The notes beneath the pieces are model-generated. The model was not told where the DNA came from. It did no database searches and worked only from the letters and a program-made list of their open reading frames with translations. From NCBI GenBank assembly GCA_964541075.1, contig CAZIPZ010000196.1:1-7319 (forward strand): a stretch of 7,319 nt of DNA, read 5' to 3'. The translations under genes and the position numbers were made by a program. Positions 1 to 6,537 of this stretch are shown in pieces (the stretch's first letter is position 1; each line of letters starts with the position of its first letter). Source of the stretch: CAZIPZ01 sp964541075 (GTDB taxonomy: Bacteria > Acidobacteriota > Terriglobia > 20CM-2-55-15).

Positions 1-591
1 GTGCCGGGCGGCTGCAGCAACACGAAGGTTGCCGAGCGTCGCGAATCTCATTCCCACATATCCGACGCAGAAGCTAAACAAAGATCCCATCAGGAACGCA
101 CCGGCGCGGCCTCCCGCGACGGCCCACTTCTCCAGGCCGGTTTTCTCACCAGTCAACGCCGTTAAAAACAGCACAACTGTCAGCAGCCCGATCATGATCA
201 CAATCTTACTGAACTGCTGCTTAAGGTAAGCATTTGATCCTTCACGGACCGCAGCTGCCACCTTCTGCATCTTTTCCGTGCCCTGGTCGGACTCCGTGAC
301 CTGCTTTACAAGTAAGAGTGCGTATCCCAGTCCCGCAAACGCTACAAACAATACAGCCCAGAGCGCGAGCTGCTCTCCCTGCGAGTAGTCACTACTCGTC
401 ATGAAAGAAAAAAATTGAAACTCCTTCGCGGGTCCTTCCGCCGCAACGGCGGCCGTGGGGGGGGCCGTGGGGGTAGCCGTTTGGGCGCGCACCCATTGCG
501 CGGCAATCAACGTCAGCGCCAGCAGCACAAAGACTACAACCCACTGCCGACGAGAATTGCCCTTGGTGATTCTTCGCTTAACACCGTTCAT
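1..591 (-). CDS. hppA: Membrane-bound proton/sodium-translocating pyrophosphatase, N-terminal part (truncated by window edge)
   Basis: Reading down from ATG 591-589 gives 197 uninterrupted codons to base 1, so the 3' end lies outside. Family role: an integral membrane ion pump that hydrolyses pyrophosphate to export H+ or Na+. Seen: a basic start and hydrophobic stretch at residues 17-35, a Pro/Ala/Thr-rich linker at about 36-58, then hydrophobic segments near 75-95, 129-146 and 160-180. Residues 104-127 (GTEKMQKVAAAVREG, then SNAYLKQQF) match the conserved loop after the first core helix, and 178-195 (GYVGMRFATLGNLRVAAA) matches the family's conserved 'GMxxAT..N.R...AAR' stretch. The pyrophosphate-binding DxxxD motifs would lie beyond the edge. 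The start is supported by purine-rich AGGAGCAGGAAAGGA just upstream. An internal Met64 (codon 402-400) directly before the first core helix is an alternative start that would lose the extension. The family call is firm; H+ versus Na+ cannot be told. Confidence 0.88.
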   Translation of the reverse strand, partial: MNGVKRRITKGNSRRQWVVVFVLLALTLIAAQWVRAQTATPTAPPTAAVAAEGPAKEFQFFSFMTSSDYSQGEQLALWAVLFVAFAGLGYALLLVKQVTESDQGTEKMQKVAAAVREGSNAYLKQQFSKIVIMIGLLTVVLFLTALTGEKTGLEKWAVAGGRAGAFLMGSLFSFCVGYVGMRFATLGNLRVAAAARH

Positions 592-737
592 GTTGCCTAT
601 TGTCCTTTCCTGCTCCTTGCCCTAAAAAAAGGGACTTCGGGAGGCTGGAGATTACACAATGGCGCCTTTATCTGAAAAGGGAAAAATGTGTCCGCTCTTG
701 AAGATCGCGAGATTTCGCCACCCTCAGCCCTCGTTGA

Positions 738-759
738 GCATGCGCCTGTGGGCGTATGC
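738..759. repeat. Inverted repeat / hairpin upstream of hppA
   Basis: Arms GCATGCGCC (738-746) and GGCGTATGC (751-759) pair over nine positions around a TGTG loop, with one G-T position. No T-tract follows on either strand, so it does not look like an intrinsic terminator. It could be an operator or a structure in the hppA leader transcript. Confidence 0.5.
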
Positions 760-774
760 CGATTGGGCCTTGAG

Positions 775-789
775 CCCCATTCAATGGGG
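775..789. repeat. Perfect short palindrome CCCCATT-C-AATGGGG
   Basis: Seven-base arms, 775-781 and 783-789, are perfectly complementary around one central base. Near-perfect dyads of this size in a divergent promoter region are typical of dimeric repressor sites, and the one-base gap argues against a stable RNA hairpin. No regulator for it is visible in the window. Confidence 0.45.
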
Positions 790-921
790 TGAAACTGTTA
801 CAGACACCGCTAATTCATTCAATTAAAGTAGTTTATCGAGCTTTTGAACCGCAGTAGCGATGGAATGGCTGTTACTGCCGACTCACGAGACCACGGTGAT
901 CGCACTACCTTCGATTTTCTC

Positions 922-927
922 TAAAAT
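922..927 (+). promoter_or_regulatory. Possible -10 element for the lipoprotein gene
   Basis: TAAAAT lies about 70 bases before the lipoprotein start and matches the sigma-70 -10 consensus at five of six positions. No good -35 box sits at 16-18 bases spacing, so this is only a candidate. Confidence 0.25.
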
Positions 928-996
928 GCGACGCATTACTTGCGCTCTGAAGGAAAGCTGATTGCACGAAGTAATGGTTAGTCTGAGGAGGTGCAG

Positions 997-1530
997 ATGA
1001 AGGTGATGTTCATGGTTATGTTGTCCCTCGTATTGGCTTTACAGGGTTGTTCCGGAGCGAGAGCCGATGGTGAAGTCGATCCCCGGGCCATCGAAGCCAA
1101 GTATGGCGTTCGCGGAGCTTTTGTTGACGACATCGTGACCGAAGAAGGAAAAATTCGAGCGACAGTCGTGCCGACAACGCTGGATGGGCGAGATGTCCAG
1201 TTGATCGTGCCTCATCAACGTGTTGATGATGACCATCAGGTGTTTGTGCGGGACGGGATCACGATTATGCCTATCGAGTTATCCGATCCCAAACTAGGAC
1301 GGCAGGACTTCATTCAATCTCAACCACGGGTTGTCGAGCGCCGTGTTGCCGCAGCTACACCCCACAAAAAGAAACGTTCCTTGGAGAAGGAGATACTGAT
1401 CGTCGGTGGAAGCGCGGGTGCAGGAGCGGCCATTGGCGCCCTTGCTGGCGGCAAGAAAGGCGCAGGAATCGGAGCGCTATCCGGAGGTGTCGCAGGTCTG
1501 GTTTACGATCTCGCAACTCGAAACAAATAA
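997..1530 (+). CDS. Small lipoprotein with C-terminal glycine-zipper segment
   Basis: The product is 177 residues from ATG 997. GTG 991 is in frame, but GAGGAG at 985-990 abuts it and sits six bases before ATG 997, so ATG 997 is preferred. Residues 1-17 are a hydrophobic signal ending LALQGC, a reasonable lipobox with Cys18 as the lipidated residue (Gln at -2 is tolerated but not ideal). The middle (about 22-115) is mostly polar and may be a small beta-rich domain. After a basic KKKR stretch (about 125) comes a Gly/Ala-rich tail at about 134-170 with GG and GxxxG repeats (GGSAGAGAAIGALAGG, GAGIGALSGGVAG), typical of glycine-zipper proteins that insert in or associate with membranes. It is probably anchored in the cell envelope. 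No enzymatic motif is seen. It is followed five bases later by a strong hairpin and is monocistronic. The envelope location is well supported; the function is unknown. Confidence 0.85.
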   Translation: MKVMFMVMLSLVLALQGCSGARADGEVDPRAIEAKYGVRGAFVDDIVTEEGKIRATVVPTTLDGRDVQLIVPHQRVDDDHQVFVRDGITIMPIELSDPKLGRQDFIQSQPRVVERRVAAATPHKKKRSLEKEILIVGGSAGAGAAIGALAGGKKGAGIGALSGGVAGLVYDLATRNK

Positions 1531-1534
1531 ATCC

Positions 1535-1557
1535 GAAAGGGGGTTTGCCCCCCTTTC
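1535..1557. terminator. Hairpin between convergent genes, probably a bidirectional terminator
   Basis: Arms GAAAGGGGG (1535-1543) and CCCCCTTTC (1549-1557) form a nine-base perfect stem with a five-base loop. On the minus strand the stem is followed by GGATTTATTTGTTT, a T-rich tail, so termination of the minus-strand CBS unit is the better-supported direction. On the plus strand it starts five bases after the lipoprotein stop, but the bases after it are only weakly T-rich. Confidence 0.75.
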
Positions 1558-1559
1558 CT

Positions 1560-2024
1560 CTACTGATCCCACCACGTTCCAAACGTATTCAAAAGCATCA
1601 TTCCAATAACATGTGGCGCCGAATGTTCGGCTTCGGCCAGGTGGTGATGTCGAAGCACCCAATTGCCAATGAGTTCGGGCACGGCTGCGGAATCCTTCGT
1701 TCCGGTTGTGACGAAGTGTATGAAATTCTGCAAGTTGTGAACTGCAGATTCATCTGATTCGTTAAGTGTTGCAATGACGGCTGCAGTCAGTTCTTTCTGT
1801 TCTTCGGAGCTGTAGCGGGCGGACATCACCAGAAGAGCAGTCCCCACTCCCGCGATGGCCAACGAGAAATTCCACTCTGTTATGGGTATTCGGCCGAGGG
1901 TCTCGTATTGAGCGGCGAAACCGTCCCTCGAGTTGGTTGCAAAAACTTGGGATCCTGTCAGTAGCTTTTTTGCACTCTCGGCATTTCTATCCCCCAATGC
2001 CGTCGGCTCGAATGTAGGACTCAA
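1560..2024 (-). CDS. Unrecognised ~150-residue protein, second gene of the CBS unit (start uncertain)
   Basis: I do not recognise the family. The open frame gives 154 residues if TTG 2024-2022 is used, but its first dozen codons overlap the end of the CBS gene, and no ATG or GTG is in frame near the front. A well-placed ATG (1984-1982), two bases after the CBS stop and preceded by GGGGGA, is one frame off. It would join this frame if the A6 run at 1971-1966 had one more A, giving MPRVQKKLLTG. Visible content: a hydrophobic stretch at about 50-69 (WNFSLAIAGVGTALLVMSAR), one possible membrane or buried helix; then acidic, helix-prone sequence; a His cluster near 125 (RHHH); and a short conserved-looking end (TFGTWWDQ). 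It lies directly downstream of the CBS gene and ends three bases before the hairpin, so the two are probably co-transcribed. Confidence 0.6.
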   Translation of the reverse strand: MSPTFEPTALGDRNAESAKKLLTGSQVFATNSRDGFAAQYETLGRIPITEWNFSLAIAGVGTALLVMSARYSSEEQKELTAAVIATLNESDESAVHNLQNFIHFVTTGTKDSAAVPELIGNWVLRHHHLAEAEHSAPHVIGMMLLNTFGTWWDQ

Positions 2025-2412
2025 GCGAGTCGAGTTGCTGATTGAGTTCCTTCACCTGCTCTTCGAGCAGGCTGCGCATGGAAACGATGGCTTGGGCGTG
2101 TCCCTTCTCATCGACAACCGGAAGGTGTCGAATATGCTCTTGCACCATGAGACGCAATGCATCGTCACCCTTGGCGTGCATCGATATCGTTTGTACGGGC
2201 GAGGTCATCACCTCTTCGACCTTCGTTGTTCTCGGATCCCGGCCCTCCAACACAACACGTAGCATGACATCGCGCTCGCTGAAAATGCCTTCTAGACGAT
2301 TGCCGTCGACGACAAGCACTGTGCCTACTTGCCCAGCGGCCATAATTTCCACGGCCTTCAGCACCGTGATCGACCGTGGCACATTTACAACCGACCTACT
2401 TCGAATCGCCAT
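1987..2412 (-). CDS. CBS-domain pair protein with C-terminal coiled coil
   Basis: This is a soluble 141-residue protein. The start at ATG 2412-2410 is chosen because GGAGGAAG lies just upstream (2416-2423). The frame stays open to 2619, but that extension would overlap the divergent hydrolase gene and reads as noise. CBS domain 1 spans about residues 12-60, with VGTVLVVDGNRLEGIFSERD as the typical second half; CBS domain 2 spans about 66-116, with HIRHLPVVDEKGHAQAIVS. Known role of such Bateman modules: binding adenine nucleotides (AMP, ATP, SAM) and changing the activity of a partner. Residues 117-134 (EEQVKELNQQLDSLESYI) form a heptad-like tail, probably for oligomerisation. No effector domain is attached, so it must act on another protein; the co-transcribed downstream gene is one candidate. 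Confidence 0.88.
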   Translation of the reverse strand: MAIRSRSVVNVPRSITVLKAVEIMAAGQVGTVLVVDGNRLEGIFSERDVMLRVVLEGRDPRTTKVEEVMTSPVQTISMHAKGDDALRLMVQEHIRHLPVVDEKGHAQAIVSMRSLLEEQVKELNQQLDSLESYIRADGIGG

Positions 2413-2527
2413 AGACTTCCTCCAAAAAACCTTGACTACAAGCATACTCCAACACGTTCGGCAGCCACTTTTGAAAAAAACGGGCCGCACTCGTATGCCG
2501 GGCGCTGGTGTCCGGTAGAATTCAACA
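2413..2527. promoter_or_regulatory. Divergent promoter region between the CBS unit and the hydrolase
   Basis: The 115 bases between the two start codons must serve both units. On the plus strand TTGAAA (2471-2476) and TATGCC (2494-2499) are 17 bases apart, which would start transcription near 2506 with a short leader. The -35 matches five of six consensus positions but the -10 only three. TAGAAT at 2515-2520 is a better -10 match but lies too close to the ATG for a normal leader. The minus strand holds the CBS Shine-Dalgarno at 2416-2423 and no clear promoter. Confidence 0.35.
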
Positions 2528-4369
2528 ATGAAACGGAACGGCGCCATGAGGTTGAAGATCGCATGTGCAGTAGCGCTCTGCGCTGTGCTTGCGGCGGCAT
2601 TCCTCGGCCAAAACTCCACCGAAGTCGAGTCCCTCTACAGCAAGGCCGAATATCAGATCGCCATGCGGGACGGCGTGCGTCTCTTTACAGCGGTCTACAC
2701 GCCGAAGGACGTGACTCAAAAGTATCCGGTTCTGATTATGCGGACGCCTTATGGCATCGGGCCTTATGGCAGGGACGCCTACCGAACGAGACTCGGGCCA
2801 AGTCCTGCGTTTTTGAAAGAAGGATACATTTTCGTCCACCAGGACGTTCGAGGACGTTATATGTCCGAAGGCGAGTTCAAGTGGATGACGCCCTACATTC
2901 GGTCCAAGCGCCAGATGAGAGACATTGACGAAACAACCGATACCTACGACACGATTGAGTGGCTCCTGAAGAACGTTCCCAACAACAATGGCCGAGTCGG
3001 ATTGTACGGGATTTCCTTTCCCGGCTTCTATACGGCGGCCGCTCTTGTCGATCCGCATCCTGCCTTGAAGGCGGCATCTCCTCAAGCGCCTATGGCGAAC
3101 AACTATCTTGGTGACGACATACATCATAACGGAGCGTTCTGGCTTCCGCATGTGTTTACGTTCATCAACGACTTTGGACAGCCGCGATCTGGTCCAACAA
3201 CCAGCTACCCGAACGGCGTCAAGCTGACGGAGCGCGATGGCTATCAGTTTTTTTTGGCATTAGGTCCACTGGCTAACGTCAATACACGATTCTTTCACGA
3301 CAGGATTCGGCTGTGGAATGAATGGATGGCGCACGGTGATTACGACGCCTACTGGCAAGCTCAGGATGTACCGCAGCACCTCAGAAAAATTGAAACGGCC
3401 GTAATGACCGTCGGGGGATGGTTCGATGCTGAGGACCTTCAGGGCACGCTTCGGATCTACAGGGCCCTGGAGAAACAAAATCCGAGAACGTTCAATGTTT
3501 TTGTGATGGGACCGTGGTCTCATGGCGGGTGGGCGACGGGTCGAGGCCGAAACCTCGGCGCCGTCGACTTTGGATCGAATACTTCCGAGTTTTATCGGGA
3601 TTCGATCGAATTGCCGTTCTTCAATCACTTCCTGAAGGGAAAGGGAGAACTCAATCAGCCCGAGGCCTACGTCTTCGAAACCGGCTCAAATCAATGGAAG
3701 GCCTACAACCGATGGCCGCCCGAACCGGATCGAACCCAGACTCTGTACCTCTTGCCCGACGGAAAGTTGGGCTTTAGCGAGCCGGTGAACCGTAAAGCCG
3801 GCCTCTTTGACGAATTTGTCAGCGATCCTGCGAATCCCGTTCCTTACTTCGATAAGCCAACCTTCGGGATGGCCCGGGAATACATGGCAGGAGATCAAAG
3901 GTTTGTCTCGAATCGCGACGATGTCCTGCTCTATCAGACGGGGCCGCTTACACAGAACCTGACGATTGCCGGCCCGATAGGTGTGAACCTCGTCGCCTCA
4001 ACGAGCGGGACGGATGCCGATTTTGTCGTCAAACTGATCGACGTCGCCCCGAACGGCTATCAGATGCTGGTTCGCGGAGAACCGTTTCGTGCGAAATACC
4101 GTAATAGCTTTTCAAAGCCGGCGCCTATGAAACCGAACGAGCCCACCAAGATCAATTTCGAAATGCCAGACATCAACCACGCCTTTCTTGAGGGCCACAG
4201 GATCATGGTTCAGATTCAAAGCACGTGGTTCCCACTCATGGATCGGAATCCACAGAAATTCGTGAACATCTATCAGGCGAACGATGCAGATTTTCAGAAG
4301 GCCACTCAACGCGTGTACCACTGGGCCGCGATGCAGTCGAAACTGATCATTCGAACCCCTGCAAGGTGA
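2528..4369 (+). CDS. Exported CocE/NonD-type serine hydrolase, alpha-amino-acid ester hydrolase-like
   Basis: A 613-residue protein with a signal peptide (basic start, hydrophobic residues 9-25). Its layout is that of the X-Pro dipeptidyl-peptidase S15/CocE group: alpha/beta-hydrolase core (about 40-375) and C-terminal jelly-roll domain (about 465-610). The expected triad is Ser163 in GISFPGF, Asp300 in GGWFDAED and His332 in GPWSHGGW; Tyr75 in RTPYG fits the oxyanion tyrosine. Alpha-amino-acid ester hydrolases also need three acids that bind the substrate amine. All three appear present: Asp197 (GDDIHHNGAF, 34 residues after the serine as in the Xanthomonas enzyme), Glu302 and Asp303. Phe164 follows the serine, where the Xanthomonas enzyme has Tyr. 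Likely role: hydrolysis or acyl transfer of alpha-amino acyl esters or amides (beta-lactams are classical substrates) outside the cytoplasm. No strong Shine-Dalgarno precedes ATG 2528; ATG 2546 is an alternative that keeps the signal. The exact substrate is unproven. Confidence 0.88.
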   Translation: MKRNGAMRLKIACAVALCAVLAAAFLGQNSTEVESLYSKAEYQIAMRDGVRLFTAVYTPKDVTQKYPVLIMRTPYGIGPYGRDAYRTRLGPSPAFLKEGYIFVHQDVRGRYMSEGEFKWMTPYIRSKRQMRDIDETTDTYDTIEWLLKNVPNNNGRVGLYGISFPGFYTAAALVDPHPALKAASPQAPMANNYLGDDIHHNGAFWLPHVFTFINDFGQPRSGPTTSYPNGVKLTERDGYQFFLALGPLANVNTRFFHDRIRLWNEWMAHGDYDAYWQAQDVPQHLRKIETAVMTVGGWFDAEDLQGTLRIYRALEKQNPRTFNVFVMGPWSHGGWATGRGRNLGAVDFGSNTSEFYRDSIELPFFNHFLKGKGELNQPEAYVFETGSNQWKAYNRWPPEPDRTQTLYLLPDGKLGFSEPVNRKAGLFDEFVSDPANPVPYFDKPTFGMAREYMAGDQRFVSNRDDVLLYQTGPLTQNLTIAGPIGVNLVASTSGTDADFVVKLIDVAPNGYQMLVRGEPFRAKYRNSFSKPAPMKPNEPTKINFEMPDINHAFLEGHRIMVQIQSTWFPLMDRNPQKFVNIYQANDADFQKATQRVYHWAAMQSKLIIRTPAR

Positions 4370-4396
4370 GGCGCAATCTTCCGACGGAGTCTCACC
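4365..4396. repeat. Inverted repeat over the hydrolase stop codon
   Basis: GGTGAG (4365-4370, containing the TGA stop) and CTCACC (4391-4396) pair perfectly around a 20-base interval. No T-run follows, so at most it is a weak terminator or a processing structure between the two hydrolase genes. Confidence 0.3.
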
Positions 4397-4456
4397 GAAA
4401 TAATTGGCTGACATAAAAGATCGACGATAGAGGGATCCTTCTGGTATTAGTGCGCT

Positions 4457-5722
4457 ATGAAGAAATTCGCCAAGATCGTTTTGCTGGTTCTAGCGTTCGG
4501 ATCGATATCCCTGACTGCTTCCGGCGCCTCCAAGGTCATCAAACTGGGCAGGCTGATCGATGGAAGCGGAAAGGTGATCACAAATGCCGTCATCGTCGTG
4601 GAAGATGATCGCGTACAAACTGTAGGAGGCTCCGAAACTTCCATTCCTGCGGGCGCCGAAGTCATTGACTTGTCCCCATTCACCGGTATTCCGGGGCTGA
4701 TTGACGTCCATACTCACCTGGCAGGACCGGGCGGTGCACCGAGTAGAGTTCCGAACGAACAGCCGGCGAGGCATCCGGCCATTGATATGTTTCTTGGTCA
4801 ACCCGCCGCGCGCAGGATGCTGGAAAGCGGTGTCACCACGATTCGCAACATGGGCGCCCTGCAATTCATGGACATCGCGATGCGGGACCTCATCAATCAA
4901 GGCGCCATCATTGGACCCCGGATGTTTGTGTCCGGTCCCGGCATACGAACGAGTTCATCGTTGGGGATTGTGATGCCCGAAGTCACGGTTGATGGCGCTG
5001 CCGAGGTGATGCGAGCGGTGCGGCGCCTCATCGGGGCCGGAGTCGATCACATCAAGATGTTCGGCTCAACGGGCGCGGTGCTTGACCTTACGGGTTATCA
5101 AACGTTCACTTATGACGAGTTCAAGGCCGCCGTCGATGTTGCACACAACCTTGGAAAGAAAGTCGGCGTTCACTCTTACGGGCCAATGGGCGCTCGCGAC
5201 GCAGTTAGGGCCGGAGTGGATTCCGTTGAACACGCCATCGATATGGACGATGCGACTCTGACGGAAATGGCCAAACGCGGAACCTTCTACGTGCCGACTA
5301 TTGATCACAACAGATTTTATCTCGAGACAAGAGTGCAGACTCCCGAGGATAAAACGCGCTTTAACGACTTCATTGCCCGTAATCTGGAGACGGCCCGGCG
5401 CGCATTTAAGGCAGGAGTCAGGTTTGCGATGGGAAGCGACGGCGGCGCCGTCAACATGATCGGCGAGACGACGCGCGAGCTCGCATTCTTCGTTAAGGCC
5501 GGCATGACTCCGGCTCAGGCCCTGGAGACAGCCACGACGAACGCTGCAGTCCTCCTCGGCAGAGAAAAGGAAATTGGCTCCGTAGCTCCCGGTTACTTCG
5601 CTGATATCGCTGTGGTCGACGGCGATCCCTTAAAGGACATTAATGTTGTGATCAACAACGTCCGTTGGGTCATGAAGGCCGGCGTCATTGTCGTCGACAA
5701 AACTAAAAACAAGAGCAACTGA
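4457..5722 (+). CDS. Exported metal-dependent amidohydrolase (imidazolonepropionase/prolidase-like group)
   Basis: A 421-residue protein of the amidohydrolase superfamily. Residues 1-24 (MKKFAKIVLLVLAFGSISLT...) are a cleavable-type signal peptide, so it should act outside the cytoplasm. The metal-binding set of a binuclear enzyme is complete: His85 and His87 (DVHTH), Lys200 (DHIKMFG, probably carbamylated), His239 (VHSYG), His259 (VEHAIDMDD) and Asp328 (MGSDGG). The small N-terminal beta-sandwich (about 25-75) and its C-terminal half (about 375-415, VAPGYFADIAVVDGDP) are typical. Characterised relatives of this COG1228-like group include dipeptidases acting on Xaa-Pro or Xaa-Arg/Lys dipeptides, but substrate cannot be assigned from sequence. 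It lies 87 bases after the serine hydrolase on the same strand, so it may be co-transcribed; it could also have its own promoter. No clear Shine-Dalgarno precedes the ATG. Confidence 0.9.
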   Translation: MKKFAKIVLLVLAFGSISLTASGASKVIKLGRLIDGSGKVITNAVIVVEDDRVQTVGGSETSIPAGAEVIDLSPFTGIPGLIDVHTHLAGPGGAPSRVPNEQPARHPAIDMFLGQPAARRMLESGVTTIRNMGALQFMDIAMRDLINQGAIIGPRMFVSGPGIRTSSSLGIVMPEVTVDGAAEVMRAVRRLIGAGVDHIKMFGSTGAVLDLTGYQTFTYDEFKAAVDVAHNLGKKVGVHSYGPMGARDAVRAGVDSVEHAIDMDDATLTEMAKRGTFYVPTIDHNRFYLETRVQTPEDKTRFNDFIARNLETARRAFKAGVRFAMGSDGGAVNMIGETTRELAFFVKAGMTPAQALETATTNAAVLLGREKEIGSVAPGYFADIAVVDGDPLKDINVVINNVRWVMKAGVIVVDKTKNKSN

Positions 5723-5781
5723 ACTCAAGACCTGCCGACTCTTTCGATGCGAAGCCTTCCTTTGCATTGCTGCTTCGTCGG
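5723..5781. other. Convergent gap of 59 bases
   Basis: The amidohydrolase (plus) and the methyltransferase (minus) end facing each other across this gap. A six-base inverted repeat (CGAAGC 5750-5755, GCTTCG 5772-5777) with a 16-base loop is present, but there is no T-tract on either side, so I do not call a terminator. Confidence 0.4.
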
Positions 5782-6528
5782 CTATCGTCGAGCGGAAAAG
5801 CGTAATCGAACATAATCCGCTTTCCAGCCGCTCTGAGGATCGTAAAGCTGCGGTCGCAAAGACTCGCTTACCTCGTTCAAAAGTCTTGCCCGATCACCTT
5901 CGTCAATGGGCGCGAGAAAAGGTTGAGCAAACGTCAGGATCCAGTCGGACATGTCGCCGGGTAGAGAGGTAGGTCGTGGAAAGAGCCGGATCATGGATAC
6001 CGTGAAGCCGTGTTCTTCAAGCAAACGGCCATATTCATCGTCCGTTGGGTAATACCAAGGATCGAGAGCCGCCGCATCGATACGCCGTCGTCCAAGCGCG
6101 TCTGCAAGAGCGTTGCGGATGGCTTGCACATTTCCATGCCCTCCGAACTCGCCGACAAACCGACCGCCAGATCGCAGTGCGCGATGAACACCCTTCAACA
6201 CGGCTTGAGCATTCGGAATCCAGTGCAGAACAGCATTGCTGAACACGGCATCGAACTCCGCCTCGAATGCCATTGCTTCGGCGCTAACCACGCGAGCATC
6301 AAGCCCACGCCTTTGCGCGGCGGCCACTTGTGCGACGCTGCCGTCGATGCCGACAACTTGGCACCCCGCAGCGACTATGCGTTCGGTGAGCGCGCCATCG
6401 CCGCATCCGAGGTCGAGAATTCTCTCGCCGGGCTTCGGATCGAGCAACTCCACGACGCCGACGCCATGTTCGGATACAAAGCGGGCGCTTCTTTCGTAAG
6501 TGTCGGGATCCCACTGCTGGCCGGACAT
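5782..6528 (-). CDS. Class I SAM-dependent methyltransferase, trans-aconitate methyltransferase-like
   Basis: A 248-residue soluble protein with the Rossmann-fold methyltransferase motifs in order. Motif I is ILDLGCGDGAL (37-47), which holds SAM. Post-I is VVGIDGS (58-64), with Asp62 expected at the ribose. Then come SAEAMAF (82-88) near the adenine site and motif IV FDAVFSNAVLHWI (92-104). The NAVLHWI and the front sequence WDPDTYERSARFVSEHG resemble the trans-aconitate 2-methyltransferase (Tam)/UbiE-like branch, which methylates carboxylates and other small molecules; the substrate is not determined. The C-terminal third (about 150-240) is the cap region that usually confers specificity. 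ATG 6528-6526 is nine bases after the stop of the upstream oxygenase, with no good Shine-Dalgarno, which suggests translational coupling in one operon. No key residue is missing. Confidence 0.88.
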   Translation of the reverse strand: MSGQQWDPDTYERSARFVSEHGVGVVELLDPKPGERILDLGCGDGALTERIVAAGCQVVGIDGSVAQVAAAQRRGLDARVVSAEAMAFEAEFDAVFSNAVLHWIPNAQAVLKGVHRALRSGGRFVGEFGGHGNVQAIRNALADALGRRRIDAAALDPWYYPTDDEYGRLLEEHGFTVSMIRLFPRPTSLPGDMSDWILTFAQPFLAPIDEGDRARLLNEVSESLRPQLYDPQSGWKADYVRLRFSARR

Positions 6529-6537
6529 AGGTTTGCG

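Larger units (their letters stand above)
592..996. other. Non-coding divergent intergenic region, about 405 bases
   Basis: This gap separates two genes that point away from each other, the pyrophosphatase (minus) and the lipoprotein (plus), so it should hold both promoters. I see no convincing open frame. It contains two compact inverted repeats (738-759 and 775-789, listed separately), an AT-rich stretch near 811-836, and Shine-Dalgarno sequence at both ends. It does not match any riboswitch consensus I can recall. The minus-strand leader would be up to about 200 bases if transcription starts in the AT-rich stretch, which leaves room for RNA-level regulation. Confidence 0.6.

Noticed and set aside
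457..464. Run of eight G (C8 on the coding strand) in the pyrophosphatase linker as a frameshift site
   Set aside because: The frames before and after the run agree: the start with its ribosome site and the conserved pyrophosphatase core are in phase.
415..675. Plus-strand open frame over the start of the pyrophosphatase gene
   Set aside because: It is Gly/Arg-rich antisense of the signal and linker region and has no ribosome site.
2413..2619. Upstream extension of the CBS frame to 2619
   Set aside because: It overlaps the start of the divergent hydrolase gene, its residues show no domain, and ATG 2412 has a strong Shine-Dalgarno.
2329..2928. Long plus-strand open frame across the CBS/hydrolase boundary
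   Set aside because: It is a shadow: it overlaps two well-supported genes in other frames and has no recognisable domain.
5750..5777. Six-base inverted repeat in the convergent gap as a terminator
   Set aside because: The stem is short, the loop is 16 bases and there is no T-tract on either strand.
5659..6050. Repeat of the 12-mer CGTCCGTTGGGT at 5659-5670 and 6039-6050
   Set aside because: One or two shared 12-mers are expected by chance in 7.3 kb; both copies lie inside unrelated coding sequence.
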